Positions 26,257 through 35,572 of a stretch of 64,000 nucleotides of DNA are shown in pieces (within the stretch, counting starts at the first letter, position 1; each line of letters begins with the position of its first letter). A model generated the notes under the pieces. The model searched no databases and was not told where the DNA came from. It was given only the letters and a program-made list of their open reading frames with translations. The translations under genes were made by a program, and so were the position numbers. This DNA comes from Paraflavitalea soli (GTDB lineage: Bacteria > Bacteroidota > Bacteroidia > Chitinophagales > Chitinophagaceae), in NCBI RefSeq assembly GCF_003555545.1, contig NZ_CP032157.1:1244546-1308545 (forward strand), in the 5' to 3' direction.

Positions 26257-26325
26257 TCACATTCTAATATCAAATTAAGCACTGCCTAATCAAGGGGCGC
26301 CATTTTGCCATGGAAAGAGCGCAGT

Positions 26326-26550
26326 ATGAAATTCAATTATTCCTTTTTCCTGGTATGCTTTGTCACGGCTTTACTGGCCCTGAGTGGATGTCTTTTTAAG
26401 CAGGGCATTACCTACAGGTTGAAGAACAGGGCATTGATATTGCAAAATGATTCCCTTATTTCTGTGAATATAGAGCTCAAACGGGAATTGCAGCAGGTAC
26501 AGGGAGATGCCATGTTGAAACGAAAAAAATCTACTGCCTTATCTAAATAA
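26326..26550 (+). CDS. Small lipoprotein
   Basis: From the ATG at 26326 this is a 74-residue protein with a hydrophobic leader and a lipobox ALSGC, so the mature lipoprotein begins at that cysteine. The rest is a charged helix (LKNRALILQNDSLISVNIELKRELQQ) likely to form a coiled coil. It lies 69 bp downstream of the histidine kinase and may be part of that system's regulon or sensing. The function is unknown. Confidence 0.65.
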   Translation: MKFNYSFFLVCFVTALLALSGCLFKQGITYRLKNRALILQNDSLISVNIELKRELQQVQGDAMLKRKKSTALSK

Positions 26551-26593
26551 CAGTGAATGCGTCGTATTTACTTATTTTTTAAAGAGGAGGTGT

Positions 26594-27418
26594 ATGGCTC
26601 TTGAGCAAATGATCAGGAATATCCTGGTGCCTACTGATTATAGTGATGCTTCACTCAATGCATTGGAAAGCGCTATAGATATTGCCCGGCGCAATCAAAG
26701 CCTCCTGCAGATATTGCATGTGGAAGAAACGGATGGTGAGCACCTTGGGCCGGTCAAATTACCGCTATCGGATCATGCCCGGGAGGTTGCGGAGGCCATG
26801 GCAGTGGGTATCCTGCAAAAGCACGGCATTGGCGCCGGGGCTATCTTTCAAAAAGGGTTTGCAGGGCCGGCTATTGTGCAAACTGCCTTCGAAAAGAAAT
26901 CCGACCTCATCATTCTGGGCGCCCATGGTGCTTCCGGGATGCGTGAACAGTTTATCGGCACTACCGCTTATTATGTTGTGAAATATGCCCATTGCCCGGT
27001 GCTTATCATACCCGAGGGCAGCAAATGGCTTGATTTTAAAAATATACTCTTCCCACATCGTACCAGTTTTGGTTCGTTCAAACGATATGAGTTCATCAAA
27101 GCCATGAGCAGTGATCAACGGGCCAGTATCGAGATATTCGCTTTATCGGTAGACAGTGACACGGTAGAAGGTCATGCACTGGAGTTGATGACCCACCGGT
27201 TGAACGAAGGCGGTAAACTGCCTGCTATTACCTTGTCCGTTCAATTCCGTGAACACAAAAATATTCCCCGGGAAGTGCTCGATAGGGCCGATCGTATGCA
27301 GGCCGATCTGCTGGTGCTTTCTCCCGCCGTGGATGTGATTAATAAACAATTCTTTATCGGCCCTTTTTGCCAGCGGATCATGCATCATGCCAAAATGCCT
27401 GTACTCTATGTGCGGTGA
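26594..27418 (+). CDS. Universal stress protein, two-domain
   Basis: A 274-residue protein with two universal-stress-protein domains. The first (residues 4-140) has NILVPTDYSDASLNALESA and an ATP-binding loop of the G-x2-G-x9-G(S/T) type in GAHGASGMREQFIGTTA. The second (150-274) keeps the fold ending HHAKMPVLYV but lacks the glycine loop. An AAAGAGGAGG sequence lies 4 bp upstream of the start, an unusually good ribosome-binding site for this kind of genome. It begins a run of stress and ion-transport genes. Confidence 0.92.
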   Translation: MALEQMIRNILVPTDYSDASLNALESAIDIARRNQSLLQILHVEETDGEHLGPVKLPLSDHAREVAEAMAVGILQKHGIGAGAIFQKGFAGPAIVQTAFEKKSDLIILGAHGASGMREQFIGTTAYYVVKYAHCPVLIIPEGSKWLDFKNILFPHRTSFGSFKRYEFIKAMSSDQRASIEIFALSVDSDTVEGHALELMTHRLNEGGKLPAITLSVQFREHKNIPREVLDRADRMQADLLVLSPAVDVINKQFFIGPFCQRIMHHAKMPVLYVR

Positions 27419-27501
27419 TGGCACAGTTTTTACCAGTATAGCATGAGCACATGGATGATAATGCTTGCCACTGGTAGTAATACACACATAATTTTTGGTA
27501 T

Positions 27502-28623
27502 ATGAATCAATTCTGGAGCCAGGTCTTTTGGGGTAATACCCTGAAAGACTGGGCGGTCGCTATAAGTATTATTGTCGTTACCTTAGTAGTGCTGCGCATT
27601 GTCCGCCATATAGCACTCAGCAGGTTGAAGCTGTGGTCACAACGCACCAATACCCAATTTGACGATTTTCTCATTTGCCTCATCGATCGTTTTGTCGTTC
27701 CCTTCCTTTATATCCTGGGATTGTATTGGGGCCTTCACACCCTTACGTTGTCTGATAAAGTGAGCAAGGTAGCTGATGTGGTGATCCTGTTTACCGGTAC
27801 TTATTTCATTGTCAGACTGATTGCTTCCAGTATCTCTTATTTTATTAATGCCTATGTAGGTGCCCAAAGTGACCAGGCAGGCAGGCGCAAACAAGCGCGC
27901 GGTATTATTGTGCTGGTCAATATTCTTGTTTGGGTAATAGGTATTCTATTCCTGGTCGACAACCTGGGGTACAATATTACCACCATCATTACCGGCCTGG
28001 GTATTGGTGGTATTGCCATTGCCCTGGCTACACAAGCCATCCTGGGCGATCTGTTTAGTTATTTCGTGATCTTTTTTGATAAGCCATTTGAGATCGGGGA
28101 CTTCATTATCATCGGCGATAAAATGGGCGCTGTGGAGTATGTAGGTATCAAAACCACGCGTATCCGGTCGCTGAGCGGTGAGCAACTCATTTTCTCCAAT
28201 ACAGACCTTACCAACTCGCGGGTGCACAATTACAAACGCATGGAAAAGCGGCGTATCGTATTTGCCTTTCGTATCAGTTATGGTACCCCTATGGAAAAAG
28301 TGACGCGTATTCCAACCATCATTAAGAAGATCATTGAAGCGCAGCCCGATACCCAGTTCGACCGGGCGCACCTGCTTTCCTTTGGTGATTTCAGTTTCAA
28401 TTTTGAAGTCGTGTACAATGTATTGAGCCCGGACTATAACCTGTATATGGACAGGCAGCAGGCCATCAATTTTGCCATGATGAAAGCTTTTGAACAGGAA
28501 GCTATACGCTTTGCTTACCCCACACAAAACCTGATCATTGGTAATGGCGGCCCAAAAGCAACTGCCGGTGAATGGGGCACCCGGGAGGCCCAGGTCGATA
28601 AAAACGCAAACATGAATTCCTGA
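27502..28623 (+). CDS. Small-conductance mechanosensitive channel (MscS family)
   Basis: A 373-residue inner-membrane protein. Four to five membrane helices occupy residues 15-185. The pore helix has the family pattern GLGIGGIAIALATQAILGDLFSYFVIFFDKPFEIGDF (segments near residues 169-205), followed by the MscS beta domain (VEYVGIKTTRIRSLSGEQLIFSN) and a cytoplasmic alpha/beta vestibule. It is longer at the N-terminus than E. coli MscS. The role is release of solutes during osmotic downshift. It precedes a small helical protein and NhaA, consistent with an osmotic/ion homeostasis group. Confidence 0.93.
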   Translation: MNQFWSQVFWGNTLKDWAVAISIIVVTLVVLRIVRHIALSRLKLWSQRTNTQFDDFLICLIDRFVVPFLYILGLYWGLHTLTLSDKVSKVADVVILFTGTYFIVRLIASSISYFINAYVGAQSDQAGRRKQARGIIVLVNILVWVIGILFLVDNLGYNITTIITGLGIGGIAIALATQAILGDLFSYFVIFFDKPFEIGDFIIIGDKMGAVEYVGIKTTRIRSLSGEQLIFSNTDLTNSRVHNYKRMEKRRIVFAFRISYGTPMEKVTRIPTIIKKIIEAQPDTQFDRAHLLSFGDFSFNFEVVYNVLSPDYNLYMDRQQAINFAMMKAFEQEAIRFAYPTQNLIIGNGGPKATAGEWGTREAQVDKNANMNS

Positions 28624-28640
28624 CAAATAAAATCCACAGT

Positions 28641-28901
28641 ATGAATCAGACGCTAACTGAAGTTCTTGAATTACGCCGCTTTGCGGAAGACCGCATGGAA
28701 GTACACCTGCTTGAAGTAAATGCTGCCGACACAATGCAACGCAGAAAGGTCTTCAATGAACGCCTTATTGCTTACATCGATGAGTTGAATGAAAAATGCA
28801 GGGAGATCAATGGCGCGGATTGCAATGACGGACAGGAACGTTTCAAATCCATGCATGCACTTATTAATGATTTTCAGAACAGGTTTATGGCGAGATATTA
28901 A
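28641..28901 (+). CDS. Small helical protein of unknown function
   Basis: An 86-residue, fully polar and strongly helical protein (VLELRRFAEDRMEVHLLEVNAA), with two cysteines (KCREINGADC). It starts 17 bp after the MscS gene and ends 50 bp before nhaA, so it is probably co-transcribed with them. I do not recognise a family; it could be a small cytoplasmic adaptor. Confidence 0.6.
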   Translation: MNQTLTEVLELRRFAEDRMEVHLLEVNAADTMQRRKVFNERLIAYIDELNEKCREINGADCNDGQERFKSMHALINDFQNRFMARY

Positions 28902-28951
28902 TTGATTGTATATAAAGGGTTAAAGATAATTATATCTGTATCTTTATCCCC

Positions 28952-30088
28952 ATGAGATTGACCAGGCTATTTAATGAATTCTTCCACAGCGAAAAAGCCG
29001 GCGGCCTCATCCTGGTTGCCTGTACGGTGGTATCCCTGCTGGTGGCCAATATATCGATGGGAGGTAGCTATATCCACCTTTGGCATGAATCGGTGGGCGG
29101 CAAACCGGTAGAGTTCTGGATCAATGATGCACTCATGACGGTGTTTTTCCTGCTCGTAGGGTTGGAGTTGGAGCGGGAGTTGTATATCGGAGAACTGGCC
29201 GATATCAAAAGGTCCATGTTGCCCGTATTTGCAGCCATAGGAGGTATGGCTGTTCCGGCATTGATACATTTTCTTTTCAACAGGGGCACTCCTGCACAGG
29301 ATGGGGTAGCCATTCCCATGGCTACTGATATTGCCTTCTCACTGGGTATTCTTTCCCTGTTGGGTAATCGTGTACCTGCTTCGCTAAAAGTATTTCTTAC
29401 GGCATTGGCCATCATAGATGACCTGGGCTCCATTCTTGTCATTGCTTTCTTTTATTCCAAAGGGATCTCTCCTTTGTACCTGGGGCTGGCTTTGGGCATT
29501 TTTGCCATCATGATCGTGCTCAACAGGCTGCGGATACACCAAATATGGTTATATCTTGGTTTGGGGGTAGTGATGTGGTTCTGTATGTACCGTTCAGGTG
29601 TGCACGCCACCATTACAGGGGTATTGGTGGCCTTTGCCATTCCATTTGGCAATGGTGATGAACAGTCTCCTTCCTATCACCTGCAGCATGTGTTGCACAA
29701 ACCTGTTGCATTCCTTATTCTGCCGCTGTTTGCCCTGGCCAATACGGCTATTGCGATCCCTGCTTCCTGGATGGAAGACCTGGGCTCTTCTAATAGCCTT
29801 GGTATTATGCTCGGACTGCTGGCAGGAAAACCTGCCGGTATTTTCCTGTTTGCCATGCTCAGCGTATGGATAGGGTTGTCGAAATTGCCCTTAGGTGTAC
29901 GTAAGGTGCACTTGTTGTGGATCGGTCTATTGGGCGGCATAGGTTTTACGATGTCTATTTTTATTACCCATCTTGCCTTTGTAGATGAAATGCTGGTGAT
30001 CAGTTCCAAAATAGCCATTATAATGGGGTCGGTATTAGCTGGATTGCTGGGATTCCTCTCGTTGAAAGTATCGCTCAAAACAACCTAG
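28952..30088 (+). CDS. nhaA: Na+/H+ antiporter NhaA
   Basis: A 378-residue inner-membrane antiporter that exports Na+ in exchange for H+. It has the NhaA start RLFNEFFHSEKAGGLILVACTVVSLLVAN, the ion-binding aspartate pair in LALIIDDLGSILVIAFFY (the sequence here reads AIIDDLGS), the GVHATITGVLVAF segment, and the conserved C-terminal GGIGFTMSIFITHLAF. Length is normal for the family. It closes the stress/ion cluster; no nhaR-type regulator is adjacent. Confidence 0.96.
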   Translation: MRLTRLFNEFFHSEKAGGLILVACTVVSLLVANISMGGSYIHLWHESVGGKPVEFWINDALMTVFFLLVGLELERELYIGELADIKRSMLPVFAAIGGMAVPALIHFLFNRGTPAQDGVAIPMATDIAFSLGILSLLGNRVPASLKVFLTALAIIDDLGSILVIAFFYSKGISPLYLGLALGIFAIMIVLNRLRIHQIWLYLGLGVVMWFCMYRSGVHATITGVLVAFAIPFGNGDEQSPSYHLQHVLHKPVAFLILPLFALANTAIAIPASWMEDLGSSNSLGIMLGLLAGKPAGIFLFAMLSVWIGLSKLPLGVRKVHLLWIGLLGGIGFTMSIFITHLAFVDEMLVISSKIAIIMGSVLAGLLGFLSLKVSLKTT

Positions 30089-30174
30089 GATCATTGCACA
30101 GTCTGCGCTGGTAAAGAGTTTCCGGGGCTAAAATAAACCCTGCTGTTTATGTGAGGGCTGATCGTTTTACATAG

Positions 30175-30182
30175 TACCTTTG
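30175..30182 (+). promoter_or_regulatory. Bacteroidota -7 box upstream of the small acidic gene
   Basis: TACCTTTG matches TAnnTTTG exactly and lies 26 bp before the ATG at 30209. It implies that the small acidic gene has its own promoter rather than reading from nhaA. Confidence 0.5.
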
Positions 30183-30208
30183 GTTTCAATCATTTAATAA
30201 TATTATTT

Positions 30209-30481
30209 ATGGCTTTACCTAAGTTCATGATAGCTGATGATCCGGTTACTGATCCGGACAATGAATACATCTTTCATACCCAGGAACCCCGTTTTATTGC
30301 CAAAAGGGTAGAGGATGATGATGACAATGCACACATTGATATTGTGGAAGAGATAGATGATGTGGCTGGCTTCTATAACAATGATCCGGCACAATTGCAG
30401 GGCTTGCTGGATGAACTGAGCGAATGGTATAGCGACTACCTCGACTGGCTCGAAGAAGACGAAGATTCCGACGAAGATTAA
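30209..30481 (+). CDS. Small strongly acidic protein, unknown function
   Basis: A 90-residue cytoplasmic protein with an extreme excess of Asp/Glu, including EDDDDN in the middle and a C-terminal run LEEDEDSDED. A central helix is predicted (PAQLQGLLDELSEWYSDYLDWL). It has its own -7 box and a strong terminator. The family is not one I can name; small acidic proteins of this kind are widespread in Bacteroidota. Confidence 0.7.
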   Translation: MALPKFMIADDPVTDPDNEYIFHTQEPRFIAKRVEDDDDNAHIDIVEEIDDVAGFYNNDPAQLQGLLDELSEWYSDYLDWLEEDEDSDED

Positions 30482-30495
30482 TATCCGGATAGGAG

Positions 30496-30533
30496 CGCAA
30501 TGATCCTGCTTTCTTATAAGCAGGATCATTGCG
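30496..30533. terminator. Bidirectional terminator hairpin between convergent genes
   Basis: GCAATGATCCTGCTT and AAGCAGGATCATTGC are perfect 15-bp inverted copies around a short loop, ending in GTTTGTT on the plus side. It sits between the small acidic gene and the convergent EamA transporter gene and should serve both. Confidence 0.85.
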
Positions 30534-30537
30534 TTTG

Positions 30538-31431
30538 TTACTTCCCAAATTTCTTTGATCCTGCCACGCAAAGGATAACGCCGATGGTGACACTCAGCAT
30601 GCCCAGGCTTACGGTTTCGTGCAATAAGGTGGCAGCGAGCGCCAATCCCAAAAATGGTTGCAGCAATTGCAACTGCCCTACGGCTGCAATGCCGCCCTGG
30701 GCCAATCCCCGGTACCAGAACACAAACCCGATCAGCATACTAAACAGGGAAACATAACCCAGGCCTACCCAGGCTGCTGTGCTTATTCCCGTAAAGGACG
30801 ATGGGCGCACCATGAATCCCAGTGGCACCATAAAAGGCAACGCAATGACCAGTGCCCAGGAGATCACCTGCCAGCCACCCAATGTTTTAGACAACTTAGC
30901 CCCTTCGGCATAACCGAGCCCGCATACAATAACGGCCAGCAACATAAGGATATCGCCTATGGGTGATACTGACAAACCTTGTACCACGGCATATCCTATT
31001 ACAAAGGAACTTCCCAGGATCGCGAATACCCAGAATGCAGGGTGCGGGCGTTCTCCTCCACGCAGCACAGCGAATAGCGCCGTTGTCAATGGCAGCATAC
31101 CCACGAAAATGATGGAATGGGCTGATGTGACATATTGTAAGGCCAGAGCGCTTAGCAGTGGATAGCCCACTACCACACCCATGGCCACTATTGCCAATTG
31201 AAAAACCTGTTGCCGGTTGGGGCGCTTTTCTTTATAGATCAATAAAAGGCAAAGCGCCAGCAGCCCGGCGATAGATGCACGTGCTACCGTTAAAAAGACC
31301 GGTGAAAAATCGATGATGGCCACCCTGGTGGCAGGTAGTGAACCGCTGAAGATCAATACCCCTACGAAGCCGTTGATCCACCCCCCGGCATTCCCTGCTA
31401 TCGGTTTTGTAAGTGATAATTCCCTATTCAT
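30538..31431 (-). CDS. EamA/DMT-family transporter
   Basis: A 297-residue inner-membrane protein with ten hydrophobic helices in two EamA repeats. The first repeat includes SGSLPATRVAIIDFSPVFLTVARASIAG, and the second ends GVILCVAGSKKFGK. Members export amino acids, metabolites or drugs; the substrate is unknown here. It is divergent from a MocR-type regulator with 107 bp between the two preferred starts, a common arrangement in which the regulator controls the transporter. Confidence 0.9.
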   Translation of the reverse strand: MNRELSLTKPIAGNAGGWINGFVGVLIFSGSLPATRVAIIDFSPVFLTVARASIAGLLALCLLLIYKEKRPNRQQVFQLAIVAMGVVVGYPLLSALALQYVTSAHSIIFVGMLPLTTALFAVLRGGERPHPAFWVFAILGSSFVIGYAVVQGLSVSPIGDILMLLAVIVCGLGYAEGAKLSKTLGGWQVISWALVIALPFMVPLGFMVRPSSFTGISTAAWVGLGYVSLFSMLIGFVFWYRGLAQGGIAAVGQLQLLQPFLGLALAATLLHETVSLGMLSVTIGVILCVAGSKKFGK

Positions 31432-31501
31432 ACTATGGTGATTGCTTTATATTGTGATGGTGTAAAATTAGTCACAGGGAAGCGGTGGATACAGTCCCAG
31501 T

Positions 31502-31533
31502 TTTGTTATTTTCGATGGACACAGTTACTTTTG
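31502..31533 (+). promoter_or_regulatory. Promoter of the MocR-type gene with both boxes
   Basis: TTTG at 31502-31505 and TACTTTTG at 31526-31533, 20 bp apart, match the Bacteroidota -33 and -7 elements. The ATG at 31539 follows only 5 bp after the -7 box, so the message would be nearly leaderless. This argues against the GTG at 31485 or the ATG at 31515 as starts. Confidence 0.55.
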
Positions 31534-31538
31534 CCTAT

Positions 31539-32957
31539 ATGAAAGACAATTTCCTTTACTCCGAGATATCAGGCAATATCGCCCGGCTGATCAGGAATGA
31601 GGTATTAAAGCCGGGGGACCGGCTGCCCTCTGTAAGAATGTTGTGTGAGGAGCACAACATCAGCATGAATACGGCTAAGCGGATATTTTTAGAGTTGGAA
31701 GCCCAGTCGCTCATTGAATCAAAACCACAGTCGGGTTATTTTGTAAGCCAGCTACCTTATCAACGGCTTGCGCTGCCCGCCGTCAGTAAACCGGCTGCCG
31801 TAGCCCGTTATAATGAACCGGAAGACCTGATCCGAAAAGTATATTCCCATATGGGCAGCAATAAGCTCACCCAATTTTCCATTGCCGTTCCTTCCGGGGA
31901 TTTGTTGCCACTGGCAAAATTGAACAAGGAGATGGTGCATGCTACCCGTGAACTTCGGGGGGGAGGGGCTGCCTATGAAATGTTGCAGGGCAATGAAAAA
32001 TTACGTAGGATGGTGGCTTCACGGGCGCTCACCTGGGGAGCAAACATGCAGGAAGATGACCTCATTACCACCAGCGGTGGCATGGATGCCTTATCATTAT
32101 GCCTGATGGCCGTAGGAAAGCCTGGCGATACCATTGCCATTGAAAGCCCTTGCTATCCTGGCATATTGCAATTGGCGGTAAGTCTCGGGTTGAAAGTACT
32201 TGAATTGCCTACACATCCTATAACGGGCATACAGATCGAGGCGCTGAAGAAAGCGATCCCGAAGATCGATCTGTGCCTGCTGGTTCCCAATTTCAATACC
32301 CCGTTGGGCAGTTGTATGCCCGATGAACACAAAAGAGAAGTGGCGGCGCTGTTGGCCAGGCATGGTATTCCATTGATCGAGGATGATGTGTATGGCGATC
32401 TTTATTTCGGAGAGAAGCGTCCTAAGTGTTGTAAGACATATGATACTGAAGGAAATATTTTATGGTGCAGCTCCATATCCAAAACCCTGGCTCCCGGCTA
32501 TCGCGTGGGTTGGATAGCGCCGGGTAAATACAAGGAAAAGGTGTTGAAATTAAAACTGGTTCATGCTATATCGTCCACTGCCATTACTCAGGAGGTGGTA
32601 GCCAGTTTCCTGAAAAGCGCCCGCTACGATCATCACCTGCGACAGCTCCGGCGTACTGTACAGGGCAATTATCAACATTACCTGCATGCCATTGCTCAAT
32701 TCTTTCCGGAAGGAACTAAAACAAGCAGGCCACAGGGCGGGCTGGCCCTTTGGGTAGAATTTCCCAAGGGCATCGATACGTTGGAATTGTACGAGTTGGC
32801 CTTAAAGCAACATATCAGTATTGCCCCGGGCAGGATGTTCACGCTTCAAAACCAGTTTCAAAACTCTATGCGTTTATGCTTTGGATTACCCTGGTCTGAT
32901 GACCTGCAGCTGAAACTAAAAAAGGTGGGTAACCTGGCTAAGATGATCCAGCGATAA
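31539..32957 (+). CDS. MocR-family GntR-type regulator with aminotransferase domain
   Basis: A 472-residue protein from the ATG at 31539 (MKDNFLYSEISGNIARLI). Residues 5-70 are a GntR winged helix (LKPGDRLPSVRMLCEEHNISMNTAKR). Residues 95-470 are a fold-type I aminotransferase with the PLP lysine in SSISKTLAPGYRVGW and the conserved NFNTPLGSCMP segment. MocR proteins use PLP or an amino-acid aldimine as effector and usually control a divergent gene, here the EamA transporter. The frame is open upstream to 31485, but those starts overlap the promoter. Confidence 0.92.
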   Translation: MKDNFLYSEISGNIARLIRNEVLKPGDRLPSVRMLCEEHNISMNTAKRIFLELEAQSLIESKPQSGYFVSQLPYQRLALPAVSKPAAVARYNEPEDLIRKVYSHMGSNKLTQFSIAVPSGDLLPLAKLNKEMVHATRELRGGGAAYEMLQGNEKLRRMVASRALTWGANMQEDDLITTSGGMDALSLCLMAVGKPGDTIAIESPCYPGILQLAVSLGLKVLELPTHPITGIQIEALKKAIPKIDLCLLVPNFNTPLGSCMPDEHKREVAALLARHGIPLIEDDVYGDLYFGEKRPKCCKTYDTEGNILWCSSISKTLAPGYRVGWIAPGKYKEKVLKLKLVHAISSTAITQEVVASFLKSARYDHHLRQLRRTVQGNYQHYLHAIAQFFPEGTKTSRPQGGLALWVEFPKGIDTLELYELALKQHISIAPGRMFTLQNQFQNSMRLCFGLPWSDDLQLKLKKVGNLAKMIQR

Positions 32958-32974
32958 AGGAATTCCTGCGTGTC

Positions 32975-35374
32975 TTATTCCGACCGCAAACTTTTCACCG
33001 GATTAGCCACAGCGGCTTTGAGTGCATTAAAACTAATGGTGAACATCGCTACCATCGCTACCAGTACGCCTGCCAGTGCGAACATCCACCAGCTTACGGT
33101 AATGCGATAAGGATAATTGGCCAGCCAGGCATTCGCTGTCACCCAGGCAATAGGTATGGATATGATCAATGCCAGGGTTACCAATAGCAAGAAGTCTCTC
33201 GATAATATCGTCACCACATGGCCCACGGTAGCGCCCAGTACTTTACGGATACCAATTTCTTTCACACGTTTCTCAGCCGACATTACTGACAAACCAAACA
33301 ATCCAATACAGGAAATGAAGATGGTGAGTACCGCACCAAACAGCATGATCTTCTTCCAGCGTGCTTCCGCTTCATAGCTCTTCAGGTTCTCCTGATCCTT
33401 GAAAATATAAGAATAGGGACTATTGGGGTAGAAGGTCTTAAAAGTCTTTTCAATATGCTGCAGTGCAGCTGTCGCGCCATCCGGTTTGATCTTGATAAAG
33501 GCCAGGCCCAGGGAATTACCCGGTTTCATCGTAAATAATTGCGGCTTTATTTTCTCTGTCAAAGCAGCATAATGATAATCTTTTACTACGCCGATCACCT
33601 GGTACTTTTCGTTTTTGTTGTACCAGAAGTTTACTTCCTGGCCAATAGGATTGGCCCATCCTGCCTTTTTGGCGAAAGCCTCATTTACAACTACGGAATG
33701 CGTAGAATCGGAAGGGAAATCCTTAGAGAAACTCCGGCCCTTGATCAACGGTATTTGCAGCAAAGGAATATAAGGTTCGGTGACCGTTTCGTAAGCAAAG
33801 GAAATTTCTGTAGATCCATTTACTTTGGCTACCGTGCTCCAGCTGCCTACATTCTTACAAGCCACATCCACAATGGCCGGGCTTTTCAGCAGCTCCTCTT
33901 TTAGTAAAACAGTTTTGCTTGCTTTAATAGTGGGCAGGTTGGCCAGCACCAGGTTGCTATCATCATACCCCAGTTTTTCATTGGTGAGGTAATTGAATTG
34001 GGCATAAATGGTAATAGTGGCAATGATGAGGAAGGAGGCCAGGGTGAACTGTAATACGACCAGGCTCTTCTGTAAATAATTCTTGCCTGCCAGGGTGAAC
34101 CGGCTGTACAATGTTTTCACCGGGCTGTAGGCTGACAGGACCAGGGAAGGATAAAAACCTGCCAACAGGCTTGTCACTATAAACAGCCCGATATAGATGC
34201 CGATCAGTTTGGCATCAAATAAATAGGATAAGGCCAATGCTTTATTGGAAAGATCATTGAATATTGGCAGCACGAGTTGTACCATCAGTACGGCCAGCAC
34301 AAAAGCTACAAAACACAGGATGAATGATTCGCCCAGGAATTGTACCATCAACTGCCGGCGATCGCCGCCAATTACTTTGCGGATGCCAATCTCTTTGGCG
34401 CGCTTTAGCGAACGGGCTACGGTTAGATTCACAAAGTTGATGCAGGCTATGAGCAGGATAAAAAGCGCAATGCCCGAAAGGATATAAGAGTACATGGGTT
34501 TGCTGGCATCGGTAAGTCCATTGGTAGCCTGGTAATCCTCACTTAAATGGATATCGGTAAATGGCTGCAGACTGTAGAAGGTGGCAGCGTCATCGCCATA
34601 TTGCTCTGCCGATATCTTTATCGATTCCCGTGCGTCCTTTTCATACACCTGTTTCATTTTTGCTTCCACTGCCAATGGGTTCGCACCAGGAGCCATCACC
34701 ACAAAAGTGCTCAGGAAGTAATTCATCCAGTTCATGTTCTGCGCCTCTGTTTCTTTGGATATCTCTATCGGCAACAACATATTGAACTTTATGGAAGAGT
34801 TTTGTGGGCATTTTTTAGCTACTCCTGTTACTTCATGCGGCACAAACTGTCCTTCTTCATTTTTAATAACGATCGTTTTGCCCAGCGCCTCCTTAGTGCC
34901 AAACAGCGTGCGTGCTACTTCTTCTGTGATCACCACTGAATGGAGATCCCGTAAAGCAGTTTTGGGGTTGCCGCTGAGCAGGGGGAAACTAAATGCGCTA
35001 AGGAAGTTGGAGTCTACCAGGTGTACTTCCTGTGATTTGATCTCTGTACCGTTCTTAATATCCCGCTGGTTGTTCTGTACCCTTACAAAAGCTTGTATTT
35101 CCGGGATATTGGCCGTGAACCTTGGGCCCTGGAAATATCCTGTAAAACCTCCCTTGCTCTCTACGCTGCCATCGGGTTTTATCCTTTTCATGCCGATGCG
35201 GTACAGCTGGTTCACCTGTGCATGAAAGCGGTCATAGCTTAATTCGTCTTTCACATACAAAATGATCAACATACCGCAGGCCAGCCCAAGGCTCAAACCA
35301 AGGATATTGATGATGGAATAAACTTTGTTGCGACGGAAATTGCGAAAAGCAGTTTTGAAGTAGTTTTTGAACAT
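32975..35374 (-). CDS. MacB/FtsX-type ABC transporter permease
   Basis: A 799-residue inner-membrane protein with the Bacteroidota double-FtsX layout. It has an N-terminal helix (residues 21-42) followed by a MacB-like periplasmic domain, three helices with RAKEIGIRKVIGGDRRQLMVQF near 330-350, a second periplasmic domain, and three C-terminal helices with VKEIGIRKVLGATVGHVV. The repeated EIGIRKV(I/L)G sequence is the coupling-helix signature. No ATPase gene is adjacent, so it works with a remote partner or alone. The substrate is unknown. The 198 bp between it and the Abi gene hold no gene I can support. Confidence 0.92.
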   Translation of the reverse strand: MFKNYFKTAFRNFRRNKVYSIINILGLSLGLACGMLIILYVKDELSYDRFHAQVNQLYRIGMKRIKPDGSVESKGGFTGYFQGPRFTANIPEIQAFVRVQNNQRDIKNGTEIKSQEVHLVDSNFLSAFSFPLLSGNPKTALRDLHSVVITEEVARTLFGTKEALGKTIVIKNEEGQFVPHEVTGVAKKCPQNSSIKFNMLLPIEISKETEAQNMNWMNYFLSTFVVMAPGANPLAVEAKMKQVYEKDARESIKISAEQYGDDAATFYSLQPFTDIHLSEDYQATNGLTDASKPMYSYILSGIALFILLIACINFVNLTVARSLKRAKEIGIRKVIGGDRRQLMVQFLGESFILCFVAFVLAVLMVQLVLPIFNDLSNKALALSYLFDAKLIGIYIGLFIVTSLLAGFYPSLVLSAYSPVKTLYSRFTLAGKNYLQKSLVVLQFTLASFLIIATITIYAQFNYLTNEKLGYDDSNLVLANLPTIKASKTVLLKEELLKSPAIVDVACKNVGSWSTVAKVNGSTEISFAYETVTEPYIPLLQIPLIKGRSFSKDFPSDSTHSVVVNEAFAKKAGWANPIGQEVNFWYNKNEKYQVIGVVKDYHYAALTEKIKPQLFTMKPGNSLGLAFIKIKPDGATAALQHIEKTFKTFYPNSPYSYIFKDQENLKSYEAEARWKKIMLFGAVLTIFISCIGLFGLSVMSAEKRVKEIGIRKVLGATVGHVVTILSRDFLLLVTLALIISIPIAWVTANAWLANYPYRITVSWWMFALAGVLVAMVAMFTISFNALKAAVANPVKSLRSE

Positions 35375-35572
35375 GGGTGAATGGTTATGCCAGTCTACCT
35401 TGCAAAAATGATGACGATTTCTTTTACAATGGTTATCAGTCAGTTCCGATGATCAGGCAATCACTCAGTGTCCGCTTTCGATACAATGTGCGAACATTTT
35501 CGTACAATTGGGAAAGGCGGTATGATAAGTGTTCAGATTTTCTTTGGCCGGAGCCCTCAAGATATCTATAAT

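Noticed and set aside
27946-28734. 262-codon minus-strand frame opposite the MscS gene
   Set aside because: The MscS reading has family motifs; the minus-strand reading has none.
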